Assembly: GCA_964486645.1 (NCBI GenBank) | Contig: CAZAOG010000002.1 | Coordinates: 1-64,000, forward strand | Source of the DNA: GCA-002790365 sp964486645 | GTDB lineage: Bacteria; Bacteroidota; Ignavibacteria; Ignavibacteriales; Ignavibacteriaceae | Direction of reading: 5' to 3' | Length of the DNA stretch: 64,000 nucleotides | Shown here: piece after piece, positions 6,994 through 14,528 of the stretch | How the letters are laid out: each line of letters begins with the position of its first letter | Position numbering within the stretch: the stretch's first letter is position 1 | Program-made: the position numbers and the translations under genes | The notes under the pieces: model-generated | The model's input: only the letters and a program-made list of their open reading frames with translations | Database searches by the model: none | What the model was told of the DNA's origin: nothing

Positions 6994-8354
6994 TTAATTT
7001 CCATATAGTTATTAATCAAAGCTGTTTGCACAAAAGATTTTATGGTTTTTATCTTCAAATTTGTTTCTTTATTAATCCAATTATTTAAGTCGATTTCCGT
7101 GTCGATATCCGAAAGCTCCGGTAAAATCGAAACTCGGAGATTTAGATAATTGATTATTTCAAGAGTCTTTCCGAGTAAACGGTCAGTACTCCACGGCAGG
7201 TCAACAAACAGTTTTTCATATATTTTTTTCATACCCAACAAATAATATCCGCCGTCGGTTGCAGGACCCAAAACCACATCACATTCGTCGAGCAAGTCAA
7301 AAGATTTTTCGATTATATCCGAAGATATATCCGGCAGGTCCGTTCCTATAATAACGGTTTTTTTTACGTTATTTTTAAAAACGGATTTAAATGCATTCAA
7401 CATTTTTTCGCCGAGGTCTTTTCCTTGCTGCGGGTGCAGTAAAAATTTAGAGTTTGTCCATTTTTTTATTTTATCCCTGTCTTTTTCGTCGGAATAAAAA
7501 AGAAATGAACGGCTGTTTTTTACTTTAAGGGTTTCATTAAAAGTGTGTTCCGCACAAACTTTATAAAAATCTTTGGCAAACGTATGCCCTAAAGTTGAAG
7601 CCATACGTGTTTTAACTTTTCCTTTTTGGGGGTATTTGGAAAAAATAATGACAGCATTTTTGTTAAGGTTTTTCATTCTGTTGTATTTGGAATAAATCTT
7701 TTCGGGTTTTTGGGTTATCAAGTATTGAAAGACATAAATAGAATTTCTCAATTGGGTTCTTATAAAACCGTTTTGCAGAAATCTTCTTGCTGAGGTGGTT
7801 ACAAAACAGGGCAGGGTAAAAACTCCTGCTTTTTTCCTGGCTGTTCTTAAATATTGAACATCTTCAAATATTTTCCATTCGGGAAAGCGGTTACCGGCGT
7901 TAAAATAATTTTTTCTTACAACAATGCCGCAGTCGCCGAAACGCGTGAAGACAGAATCGAATTTTGTAAACCAGGAATAGAAATTCAATATTCGGTTGTC
8001 AATATCAAATTTCATTTTAAAAGTAGCGACCTGTACTTTTTCATTTTTAAAAGCTTCGTCAATAAAAGTATCACAATTTTTCGGTAATTCCGTATCGGCG
8101 TGTAAGAATATTAATGTACTTCCTTTAGCTTTTTGGGCACCTAAATTTAACTGGCTTCCCCTTCCATTTAAAGAAGATAAAATCAGCGCACCTTTTTTTG
8201 AGGCTAATTGTAAAGTTTTATCCCTGCTCCCGCCGTCGGAAATTATAATTTCCGCGCCCGGCAGGCAGGTATTTATATTATCGATACAACCGGCAATATA
8301 TTTTTCTTCGTTAAGAGTAGGAATTATTACTGAATATTTTTTATGATTTTGCAT
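6990..8354 (-). CDS. Fused GT2 glycosyltransferase (TIGR04283) and DUF2064 transferase (TIGR04282)
   Basis: A 454-aa two-domain protein. Residues 1-225 are a GT-A family 2 glycosyltransferase: SVIIPTLNEE at 8-17, SDGGSRDKT at 39-47, the FLHADTE metal motif around 83-89, and EDVQYLRTARK. Residues 233-454 are a DUF2064 domain with intact KVKTR (246-250), GTDLPD and GPATDGGYYLLG. These two families, rSAM/selenodomain-associated transferases 2 and 1, are usually separate genes next to ArsS and are proposed to build the sugar part of arsenosugars or arsenolipids. The fusion supports their joint action. A second DUF2064 gene lies downstream. Confidence 0.9.
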   Translation of the reverse strand: MQNHKKYSVIIPTLNEEKYIAGCIDNINTCLPGAEIIISDGGSRDKTLQLASKKGALILSSLNGRGSQLNLGAQKAKGSTLIFLHADTELPKNCDTFIDEAFKNEKVQVATFKMKFDIDNRILNFYSWFTKFDSVFTRFGDCGIVVRKNYFNAGNRFPEWKIFEDVQYLRTARKKAGVFTLPCFVTTSARRFLQNGFIRTQLRNSIYVFQYLITQKPEKIYSKYNRMKNLNKNAVIIFSKYPQKGKVKTRMASTLGHTFAKDFYKVCAEHTFNETLKVKNSRSFLFYSDEKDRDKIKKWTNSKFLLHPQQGKDLGEKMLNAFKSVFKNNVKKTVIIGTDLPDISSDIIEKSFDLLDECDVVLGPATDGGYYLLGMKKIYEKLFVDLPWSTDRLLGKTLEIINYLNLRVSILPELSDIDTEIDLNNWINKETNLKIKTIKSFVQTALINNYMEIK

Positions 8355-8404
8355 TAAACAATAATATAGTTAAAGAAGAAGAAAAATTGTCAAAATAATT
8401 ACAA

Positions 8405-9115
8405 TTAGGCATCATTTCTGAAAAATTCGGCAAATATGGTTTTAATAATTATTATACTCGCCAAAACGGTTCCTTTTACCGTACCGGTTATTTTCGATTT
8501 ACCGATCCGTTTTCTGTAACTTACGGGAACCTCCCTAATTGAATAGGCTTTTTTTACCGCTTTAATCTGCATTTCAACAGTCCAGCCGTACCATAGGTCG
8601 GTCATATTTAACGCAAGCAGTTTGTTTTTTTTAACGGCACGAAACGGACCCAAATCCGTGTATTTATAACCCCAAAAAAGATTAATTAAAAAACCGGCAA
8701 CAATACTGCCGAATCTTGATTGTATCGGTAAAGAGCCTTTTTCTTTAACGCCCAAAACTCTGCTGCCGATTACCAAATCCACATTATCTTTAATTATGGG
8801 CTGAACTAAAATTGATATTTCGTTCGGATAATCACTATAGTCGCCGTCCAGAAATACAACAATATCGAAATCTTTATCTTTTAAATAATCTATTCCTTTC
8901 AAACAAGCAGCTCCGTAACCTTGATTTTCTTCGAGTAAAACGGTTGCACCTTCGGCGGATGCAACTCCGGCGGTAGTATCCGTCGAATTATTATTTACAA
9001 CGATTATTTCGTCTGCTAAATCTTTAGGAATATCTTTAATTACTTTTCCAATCGACCGGTCTTCGTTGTAAGCAGGTATTATTACGGCTATTTTTATTTT
9101 ACTATTTATATTCAT
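8405..9115 (-). CDS. GT2 polyprenyl-phosphate-type glycosyltransferase
   Basis: A 236-aa single-domain GT2 enzyme related to dolichyl-phosphate mannose/glucose synthases. AVIIPAYNEDRSIG is the N-terminal nucleotide-binding stretch, VVNNNSTDTT follows, and FLDGDYSDYP contains the metal-binding DGD. GSRVLG, TDLGPFRAVKK and WTVEMQIKA are conserved in this group. One or two hydrophobic stretches near 145-155 and 220-230 suggest membrane contact. It lies upstream of the fused transferase with a 50-nt gap and probably starts or extends the arsenosugar-type cluster. Its acceptor is unknown. Confidence 0.85.
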   Translation of the reverse strand: MNINSKIKIAVIIPAYNEDRSIGKVIKDIPKDLADEIIVVNNNSTDTTAGVASAEGATVLLEENQGYGAACLKGIDYLKDKDFDIVVFLDGDYSDYPNEISILVQPIIKDNVDLVIGSRVLGVKEKGSLPIQSRFGSIVAGFLINLFWGYKYTDLGPFRAVKKNKLLALNMTDLWYGWTVEMQIKAVKKAYSIREVPVSYRKRIGKSKITGTVKGTVLASIIIIKTIFAEFFRNDA

Positions 9116-9145
9116 GCACGTTCAGGGTCATCCGTTATTTTACAA

Positions 9146-10609
9146 TTACAAAGCCAATATCCGGCTTTGATATTCTTTTAAGTGAATCATAAATCCTTCT
9201 TTTGCTAATTTATCGGCACTAATTTTCATATTTGCTTTTGTCAGCAAATCTTTCAAAACAACTTTCGAAGGAAAATTGTTTGTAGGCAGTTTAATTTTGC
9301 ACCTTGAATTTTTTGATGAATAATTTACAATTGTTATTGTATATCTATTGTGATACCGCCAATACCAGGCTAAAATGTTTTTATGGGATTCATCCCCGTT
9401 GCAGCACATACTTGGTACAAGCAAATTGAAATTTCCGTTTTTATATGTTTCGCCGTTTACAATTTCTAAAATTTTACAATAAAAATCTTTTAAGTTTTTT
9501 GATACTTTTGCCTTTTCCGCCCTTCCGAGCTGAATAGGATATTTGATGTTTTCGCCTTCAAGCTGTCCGTCGTAAATCAACTTCATCCCGGGCATAGTCA
9601 TAAAAGAAACAACCGCTGCTTTAATTTTCTTGCCTAAGGCCGTTACCGCTCTGTCCTCATCGTGGTTTTCAAGAAACACAACGGATCTTTTAACATAATT
9701 AAAATCTTTATTCAAATTGTCCATAATTTTGAATACATCATCATTGATAAACGAATCCAAATAATATTTGCAATATACATAATCAAAGCCCAAATCGAGC
9801 AGTTTTGGTTCCAAATCCCAATAAACCTCGGCAATCAAGGTGAAATCGGGGCTGTGTTTTTTTACTTTTTTTATCGCATCCGACCAGAATTCCGTTTTGT
9901 TTTTTTTAATATTAAATTTATCGATCGGTCTCATCCAGGTGTTATTAAAAACATTGTTCAGCAAAAGCATTGCCATATCACATCTTACGCCGTCGCAATA
10001 TTTGGTAAGTTGTACAAGTTGTTCGGTCATAAATTTACGGGTGTCAGCCGAAAAATAATTCAGCTGCACCGTGTCGGACCAAGCGGGGAAAAACGGGTCT
10101 CTTCCGTGGGCAAGAATAACGTTGTCAACAGTTTTTAACCTAAAGTAAGTTAAAGGATCGTCTTTTAAAAGTTGACTATCTCCTTTAAGAAACAAATGAG
10201 GCTTTGTTTTTGCAACCGAAGAATCGGCTCCGAAGTGGTTGGGAATAAAATCGAGGATAAGTTTTAATCCTATTTTATTCAGTTTTTCTTTTAGATTAAT
10301 CAGGTCATTAAATGTTCCCAAGGCAGGATTTACCCGATAAGAATCGATTGCATATGGTGAACCGATAACATCTTCTTTTTTCCAATCGGGTAAACACTTT
10401 TTATATTCCTTTACCAAACCCGGAACAAGAGCGTATCGGATGTTTTCATCGGGAATCTTCCACACACCCATAAGCCATACAAAATCGAATCCCAAGGTTT
10501 TTAAATTTTCAAAGTACGTTAACGGGACTTCCGATAATTTAACATTCTTACCGAATTTTTTTATCCACACACGTGTGTTAATTTCATAAAGTTTTGTATT
10601 AAAATTCAT
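9146..10609 (-). CDS. GH13 alpha-amylase family glycoside hydrolase or transferase
   Basis: A 487-aa protein without signal peptide, so cytosolic. The four GH13 regions are visible: LDFIPNH at 119-125; DGVRCDMA at 206-213 with nucleophile Asp211; LIAEVYW at 258-264 with acid/base Glu261; and LENHDEDR at 313-320 with the transition-state Asp317. A C-terminal beta domain follows. All three catalytic acids are present, so it should be active on alpha-glucans or maltose-like sugars; the subfamily cannot be set by eye. It lies 30 nt upstream of the GT2 gene on the same strand, perhaps in the same transcript. Confidence 0.88.
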   Translation of the reverse strand: MNFNTKLYEINTRVWIKKFGKNVKLSEVPLTYFENLKTLGFDFVWLMGVWKIPDENIRYALVPGLVKEYKKCLPDWKKEDVIGSPYAIDSYRVNPALGTFNDLINLKEKLNKIGLKLILDFIPNHFGADSSVAKTKPHLFLKGDSQLLKDDPLTYFRLKTVDNVILAHGRDPFFPAWSDTVQLNYFSADTRKFMTEQLVQLTKYCDGVRCDMAMLLLNNVFNNTWMRPIDKFNIKKNKTEFWSDAIKKVKKHSPDFTLIAEVYWDLEPKLLDLGFDYVYCKYYLDSFINDDVFKIMDNLNKDFNYVKRSVVFLENHDEDRAVTALGKKIKAAVVSFMTMPGMKLIYDGQLEGENIKYPIQLGRAEKAKVSKNLKDFYCKILEIVNGETYKNGNFNLLVPSMCCNGDESHKNILAWYWRYHNRYTITIVNYSSKNSRCKIKLPTNNFPSKVVLKDLLTKANMKISADKLAKEGFMIHLKEYQSRILAL

Positions 10610-10643
10610 TTTAGGCAGGTATATTCAATAATTAGGGTTTCTC

Positions 10644-11696
10644 TTACATTTTTGCAATCTTATAATTCTTAAATGCAAAATAAATTTCCTGAGAAGCGGT
10701 TTTAATAACGGATGCAACAGGAATTGCCAACAACATTCCTATTATACCAAAGAACTGGCTTCCGGCAAGAATTAAAAGAATAATTATAATAGGATGCATA
10801 TTAACGCTTTTGGAAAAAACAAATGGCTGAACAATACCGTTATCAATAGTATATATAAACAATATTAAAATTATAATTGCCGGTACTTGAGACAGATCTC
10901 CGTATTGGATAATAGAAATTATTATGGCGGGAACACCGCCAATTACCGGACCAAAATACGGCACAAGATGTCCCAATCCGGCAATCACACCCAAAGGCAA
11001 AGCATTTTTAACGCCGATGATATATAATCCGAAACCAAGCAGCAAACCGACGAACGTTGCATCAAAAATCCAGCCTCTTACGTATCTTCCCAATTGACTA
11101 TTCATTCTTTTAAGAATCCAGTAAGACATTTCAAAATATTTATTAGGGATTATTGAAACAACGCCTTTCATAATCGAACTTCTGTCTTTAAGAAGCATGA
11201 ATGTTATAAAAGGAACAATCACCAAAATAGAAATGACTGAAACAATGCTTGAAAGAACGGTGGAAATTTCCTCAAAGGAATTTATTATTCCCGATTTGAT
11301 GAAATCCTCTACCTTGTCGGAAAGTTCTCCCGAAGTAAAAAACGGCAAAAATTTATGTATTTCATTTTCAACGGCTACTATTTGATCGTGAATTGAATAT
11401 ATCTGAAGCGCTTCCCTTAAATGATTCATTTGTAAAATAAACTTAGGCACAAACATTGAAAGAGAGAAAAACAGCAGGAAACCTACGACAACATAAACAA
11501 TTGTTACAGATAAAAACCGATTGAAGCCTTGCTTTTCAAGTGCTTTGGCAAAAGGCTCAAATATAAAAGCCAAAAGAACGGAGATAACTAAAATTATAAT
11601 TAGATCCGTAAGAAGATATGCAATATAAAGTATGATGACCGCCGTAATCACCCATAATAATATTTTTAACGTTTTCTTTTGAACAGGTTCATTCAT
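10644..11696 (-). CDS. AI-2E (PerM/TqsA) family transporter
   Basis: A 350-aa polytopic membrane protein with the layout of the AI-2E exporter-like (UPF0118) family. Two or three helices lie at the N-terminus (ILLWVITAVIILYIAYLL at about 12-29). A cytoplasmic helical middle segment (120-160) follows. The C-terminal bundle contains the family motif GLGHLVPYFGPVIGG, then GIVQPFVFSKSVNMHPI. Some members release autoinducer-2, others act as Na+/H+ antiporters, and most are uncharacterised, so the substrate is open. It lies 35 nt upstream of the GH13 gene. Confidence 0.9.
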   Translation of the reverse strand: MNEPVQKKTLKILLWVITAVIILYIAYLLTDLIIILVISVLLAFIFEPFAKALEKQGFNRFLSVTIVYVVVGFLLFFSLSMFVPKFILQMNHLREALQIYSIHDQIVAVENEIHKFLPFFTSGELSDKVEDFIKSGIINSFEEISTVLSSIVSVISILVIVPFITFMLLKDRSSIMKGVVSIIPNKYFEMSYWILKRMNSQLGRYVRGWIFDATFVGLLLGFGLYIIGVKNALPLGVIAGLGHLVPYFGPVIGGVPAIIISIIQYGDLSQVPAIIILILFIYTIDNGIVQPFVFSKSVNMHPIIIILLILAGSQFFGIIGMLLAIPVASVIKTASQEIYFAFKNYKIAKM

Positions 11697-11767
11697 ACTT
11701 AGACATTATTTTTAATTGCTATATATAAATAATAATTTTCGGACAGATTTCAAATAAGAAAATTTTT

Positions 11768-12001
11768 TTATTGAGTCACGGCTTCAATCCTCTTTATTTC
11801 AGGGATATCATTCATCAACGCTCTTTCAATTCCGGCTCTTAACGTCATTATGCTTAAAGGACATTCTTTGCAGGCTCCTGTTAATCTTACCTCAACAATT
11901 CCATCATCCGAAAATCCGACCAATTCAACATCACCGCCGTCAGCCTGCAAAAAAGGTCTTATTGCTTTTAAAGAATCTAATATTTCCTTTCGATTAAGCA
12001 T
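11768..12001 (-). CDS. NifU C-terminal domain (Nfu-type) iron-sulfur scaffold, 77 aa
   Basis: A single Nfu domain: SLKAIRPFLQADGGDVELVGF, then the cluster-binding TGACKECPLS with its CxxC, and MTLRAGIERAL. Two such domains bind a [4Fe-4S] cluster between them and hand it to target proteins. Small single-domain versions like this accompany mrp or suf genes in Bacteroidota relatives. Here it lies 26 nt downstream of the Mrp ATPase gene on the same strand, so the two form a cluster-transfer pair. A second, longer Nfu is encoded at 19020-19562. Confidence 0.92.
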   Translation of the reverse strand: MLNRKEILDSLKAIRPFLQADGGDVELVGFSDDGIVEVRLTGACKECPLSIMTLRAGIERALMNDIPEIKRIEAVTQ

Positions 12002-12027
12002 AAAATATTATATGAAATTTACAATAA

Positions 12028-13125
12028 CTAATTGTTCAGCACAATTTCAATATCGTCATCGGAATTCAAATTTCTCTTATCAACTTCTTTGGCCAAATTC
12101 CTTGATATTTCAAGTATAACTTTTTCTTGTGCAGAATTATCTTTATCGTAAACAATGGGTTTACCTTCGTCGCCGCCTTTTCTAATCTGCGGGTCAATCG
12201 GTACGCCGCCCAAAAACGGAATGTTTAATTTAGTAGATAAGTCCGAGCCTCCGCCCGTACCGAAAATATCATACTTTTTGCCTGTATCGGGTGCAAGGAA
12301 ATAACTCATATTTTCAACAATGCCTAAAACGGGAACATTCACGCGTTCGAACATTTTCAAAGCTTTTCTTGCATCAATAAGAGATACTTCCTGCGGAGTA
12401 GTAACAATTACGGCACCGGAAAGAGGAACTGTTTGGACGAGGGTAAGTTGAATATCGCCTGTTCCGGGAGGCATATCAAAAATAAGATAATCCAGCTCTC
12501 CCCATTCAACGTCGGTCATAAATTGCTTTATCGCACCGCTTGCCATCGGTCCCCTCCAAATAACCGGAGCATTGTCATCAATAAGCAAACCGATTGAAAT
12601 TACTTTAACACCGAAATTTTCAAGTGGAATAATTTTCATGGAAGAGGCGGTTTTATATACCTTGGGTCTTTCGGTAATCCCAAGCATTAAAGGAACACTC
12701 GGCCCGTAAATATCAGCATCTATCAAGCCCACTTTAGCTCCGTCTTTAGCCAAAGCAACCGCGATATTAACCGCAATAGTACTTTTACCGACCCCGCCTT
12801 TACCGCTTGCTACGGCAATTGTGTTTTTAACACCGGGCAGCAGCATATTTTTTTCCTCGTTATGGTGTGCCGAAACAGTACCCTGCAGATGAAGATCGAT
12901 GTTTTCCACTTGGGGAAAATCGGTTTGAAGTACATTTCTAAGTTTGGTTTGCATTTCATCATTTATTTCGGAAATAGGCTGAGGAAGGGAAATAGTAATT
13001 GATAAAAAATTATCTTCCGCTTTCAGTTCTTTAATTGAATTAAGAGTCAATAAATTTTTATTAAGTTTATCATCGTCAATTTTTTTAATTGAGTTTAGTA
13101 TATCGGATTTTGTTATATCGTTCAT
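12028..13125 (-). CDS. mrp: Mrp/ApbC (NBP35) family iron-sulfur carrier ATPase
   Basis: A 365-aa protein. Residues 1-90 form a DUF59/MIP18-like domain (KSDILNSIKKID, then LKAEDNFLSITISLP). From about 100 comes a ParA/MinD-type P-loop NTPase with the deviant Walker A ASGKGGVGKST, YLIFDMPPGTGD, and VIVTTPQEVSLIDARK. The family carries and transfers Fe-S clusters. The C-terminal CxxC that coordinates the bridging cluster in many Mrp proteins is absent: the equivalent stretch reads FLAPDTGKKYDIFG. A missing CxxC is common in Bacteroidota-type Mrp. The adjacent Nfu (11768-12001) supports a cluster-delivery role. Confidence 0.93.
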   Translation of the reverse strand: MNDITKSDILNSIKKIDDDKLNKNLLTLNSIKELKAEDNFLSITISLPQPISEINDEMQTKLRNVLQTDFPQVENIDLHLQGTVSAHHNEEKNMLLPGVKNTIAVASGKGGVGKSTIAVNIAVALAKDGAKVGLIDADIYGPSVPLMLGITERPKVYKTASSMKIIPLENFGVKVISIGLLIDDNAPVIWRGPMASGAIKQFMTDVEWGELDYLIFDMPPGTGDIQLTLVQTVPLSGAVIVTTPQEVSLIDARKALKMFERVNVPVLGIVENMSYFLAPDTGKKYDIFGTGGGSDLSTKLNIPFLGGVPIDPQIRKGGDEGKPIVYDKDNSAQEKVILEISRNLAKEVDKRNLNSDDDIEIVLNN

Positions 13126-13458
13126 TTTTTTTCCGTATTATTATATATTAATTGAAGTGCTAATTTATAAAAATTATACGTTAATTTATACGGAAATGTT
13201 TATACTACAAACGGGAGAATTTGAATTTTTAGAACTGAAAAACGATTTCTTATCTTCTCCGTTCTTCTTACGTTATTTTACATTCTTAAAAAACAAGACC
13301 CCTCTTCAACGTTTTTTTTTGAATTTGCCGCTTGGGTGAAACCGGGATTTAATTTTTCATTTTTATAAACCGTTTCAAAGTGTTGTTTCTGCGAATGTTG
13401 TACCCCGTAATTTTATACTATCCCTTGTTTTCCGTATTTTTACAGAAAAAATTTTTAT
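13126..13458. other. Divergent intergenic region between mrp and queC
   Basis: This 333-base AT-rich gap separates mrp (minus) from queC (plus), so it must carry both promoters. I saw no convincing RNA gene, repeat or riboswitch. In particular I could not build a preQ1 riboswitch pseudoknot ahead of queC. A short frame in it (13157-13339) has the composition of chance AT-rich sequence. Confidence 0.5.
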
Positions 13459-14148
13459 ATGGAAGAAAAGAAAACAGCTGTTGTTGCTTTAAGCGGAGGA
13501 ATGGATAGCTGCGTTACGGCGGCAATTGCATCACGAGATTACAACCTCGCTTTAATCCATATAAATTACGGACAAAGAACCGAGAAGAAAGAATTAAAAT
13601 CATTTAACGATATTGCAGAATATTACGGAGTAGAAAAAAAACTTGTCATCGATTTTCCGCACTTTAAAAAAATCGGCGGCTCTTCGCTTACCGATAAAAA
13701 AATCAAAGTTTCTGCTGCCGAATTAGACACCGATAAAATTCCTTCTTCGTATGTTCCTTTCCGTAATGCAAATATTTTGTCCGCCTGCGTGAGCTGGGCG
13801 GAAGTAATCGGTGCCGAAGCTGTGTTTATCGGTGCCGTTTTTGAAGATTCTTCCGGTTACCCTGACTGCCGGCCGGAATTTTTTCAATCGTTTGAGCAAT
13901 CAGTTAATAAGGGAACAAAACCGGAGACAAAAATTAAAATAGTAACGCCGATAATTACTATGTCAAAAAAAGAAATAGTTTTAAAGGGCTTTGAATTGAA
14001 TGCACCTTTGGAATTAACTTGGTCTTGCTACCAAAACGAATACGAAGCCTGCGGAGTTTGCGACAGTTGCGCACTACGTTTACGAGGGTTTCAACAAGCA
14101 GGCAAAGAAGACCCCATAAGTTATAAAGTAAGACCGATATATTTATAA
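13459..14148 (+). CDS. queC: 7-cyano-7-deazaguanine synthase QueC
   Basis: A 229-aa enzyme that converts 7-carboxy-7-deazaguanine to preQ0 using ATP and ammonia in queuosine synthesis. The PP-loop motif is LSGGMDS at 11-17. INYGQR, the VPFRNANILSACVSWAE stretch and the four-cysteine zinc site near the C-terminus (Cys-(x)8-CGVCDSC) are all present. Length matches the family (220-230 aa). It is the first gene of a plus-strand run and is followed 18 nt later by queF, the next step of the pathway. Confidence 0.97.
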   Translation: MEEKKTAVVALSGGMDSCVTAAIASRDYNLALIHINYGQRTEKKELKSFNDIAEYYGVEKKLVIDFPHFKKIGGSSLTDKKIKVSAAELDTDKIPSSYVPFRNANILSACVSWAEVIGAEAVFIGAVFEDSSGYPDCRPEFFQSFEQSVNKGTKPETKIKIVTPIITMSKKEIVLKGFELNAPLELTWSCYQNEYEACGVCDSCALRLRGFQQAGKEDPISYKVRPIYL

Positions 14149-14166
14149 TAATTAACAGGTAATAAA

Positions 14167-14526
14167 ATGGAAGAAAAGAAAAAATTATTGGAAGTTTTTG
14201 TAAACTCCCATCCGAACAGGAACTATACCGTAACACACGAAGCACCGGAATTTACCTCTGTTTGTCCGAAGACCGGACAGCCGGATTTTGCAACCGTAAC
14301 AATAGAATACGTACCGGATAATTTATGCATTGAATTAAAATCGTTAAAATTGTATTTAAACTCATATCGCAACGACGGAATTTATTTTGAAAACGTTACC
14401 AATAGAATTCTTGACGATCTTGTTGAAGTCTGCAAACCGAGATATATGCTGGTTACAGCCGACTTTAACGTTAGGGGCGGTATCGCTTCAATGGTTGAAG
14501 CGGAATATGTTAAAGACGAAAGATAA
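14167..14526 (+). CDS. queF: NADPH-dependent preQ0 reductase QueF (short type)
   Basis: A 119-aa unimodular QueF that reduces preQ0 to preQ1. The catalytic cysteine lies in TSVCPKTGQPDF (Cys33) with Asp40 behind it, as in the B. subtilis-type enzyme. IELKSLKLYLNSYRND is the family's NADPH-binding signature, and a Glu (YFENVTNRI) for substrate binding is present. It is co-transcribed with queC. The later steps Tgt and QueG/QueH are not in the window, while queA lies at 40614-41648. Only 2 nt separate it from glnD. Confidence 0.96.
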   Translation: MEEKKKLLEVFVNSHPNRNYTVTHEAPEFTSVCPKTGQPDFATVTIEYVPDNLCIELKSLKLYLNSYRNDGIYFENVTNRILDDLVEVCKPRYMLVTADFNVRGGIASMVEAEYVKDER

Positions 14527-14528
14527 AT

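Noticed and set aside
9662..10138. 158-codon frame antisense to the GH13 gene
   Set aside because: Inside a gene with all catalytic motifs; no domain and no own start signal.
13157..13339. 60-codon frame upstream of queC
   Set aside because: Chance AT-rich composition and no ribosome-binding site, in a region that must hold two promoters.
13380..13458. preQ1 riboswitch ahead of queC
   Set aside because: I could not build the short hairpin and A-rich tail pseudoknot in the right order; a covariance search would decide.
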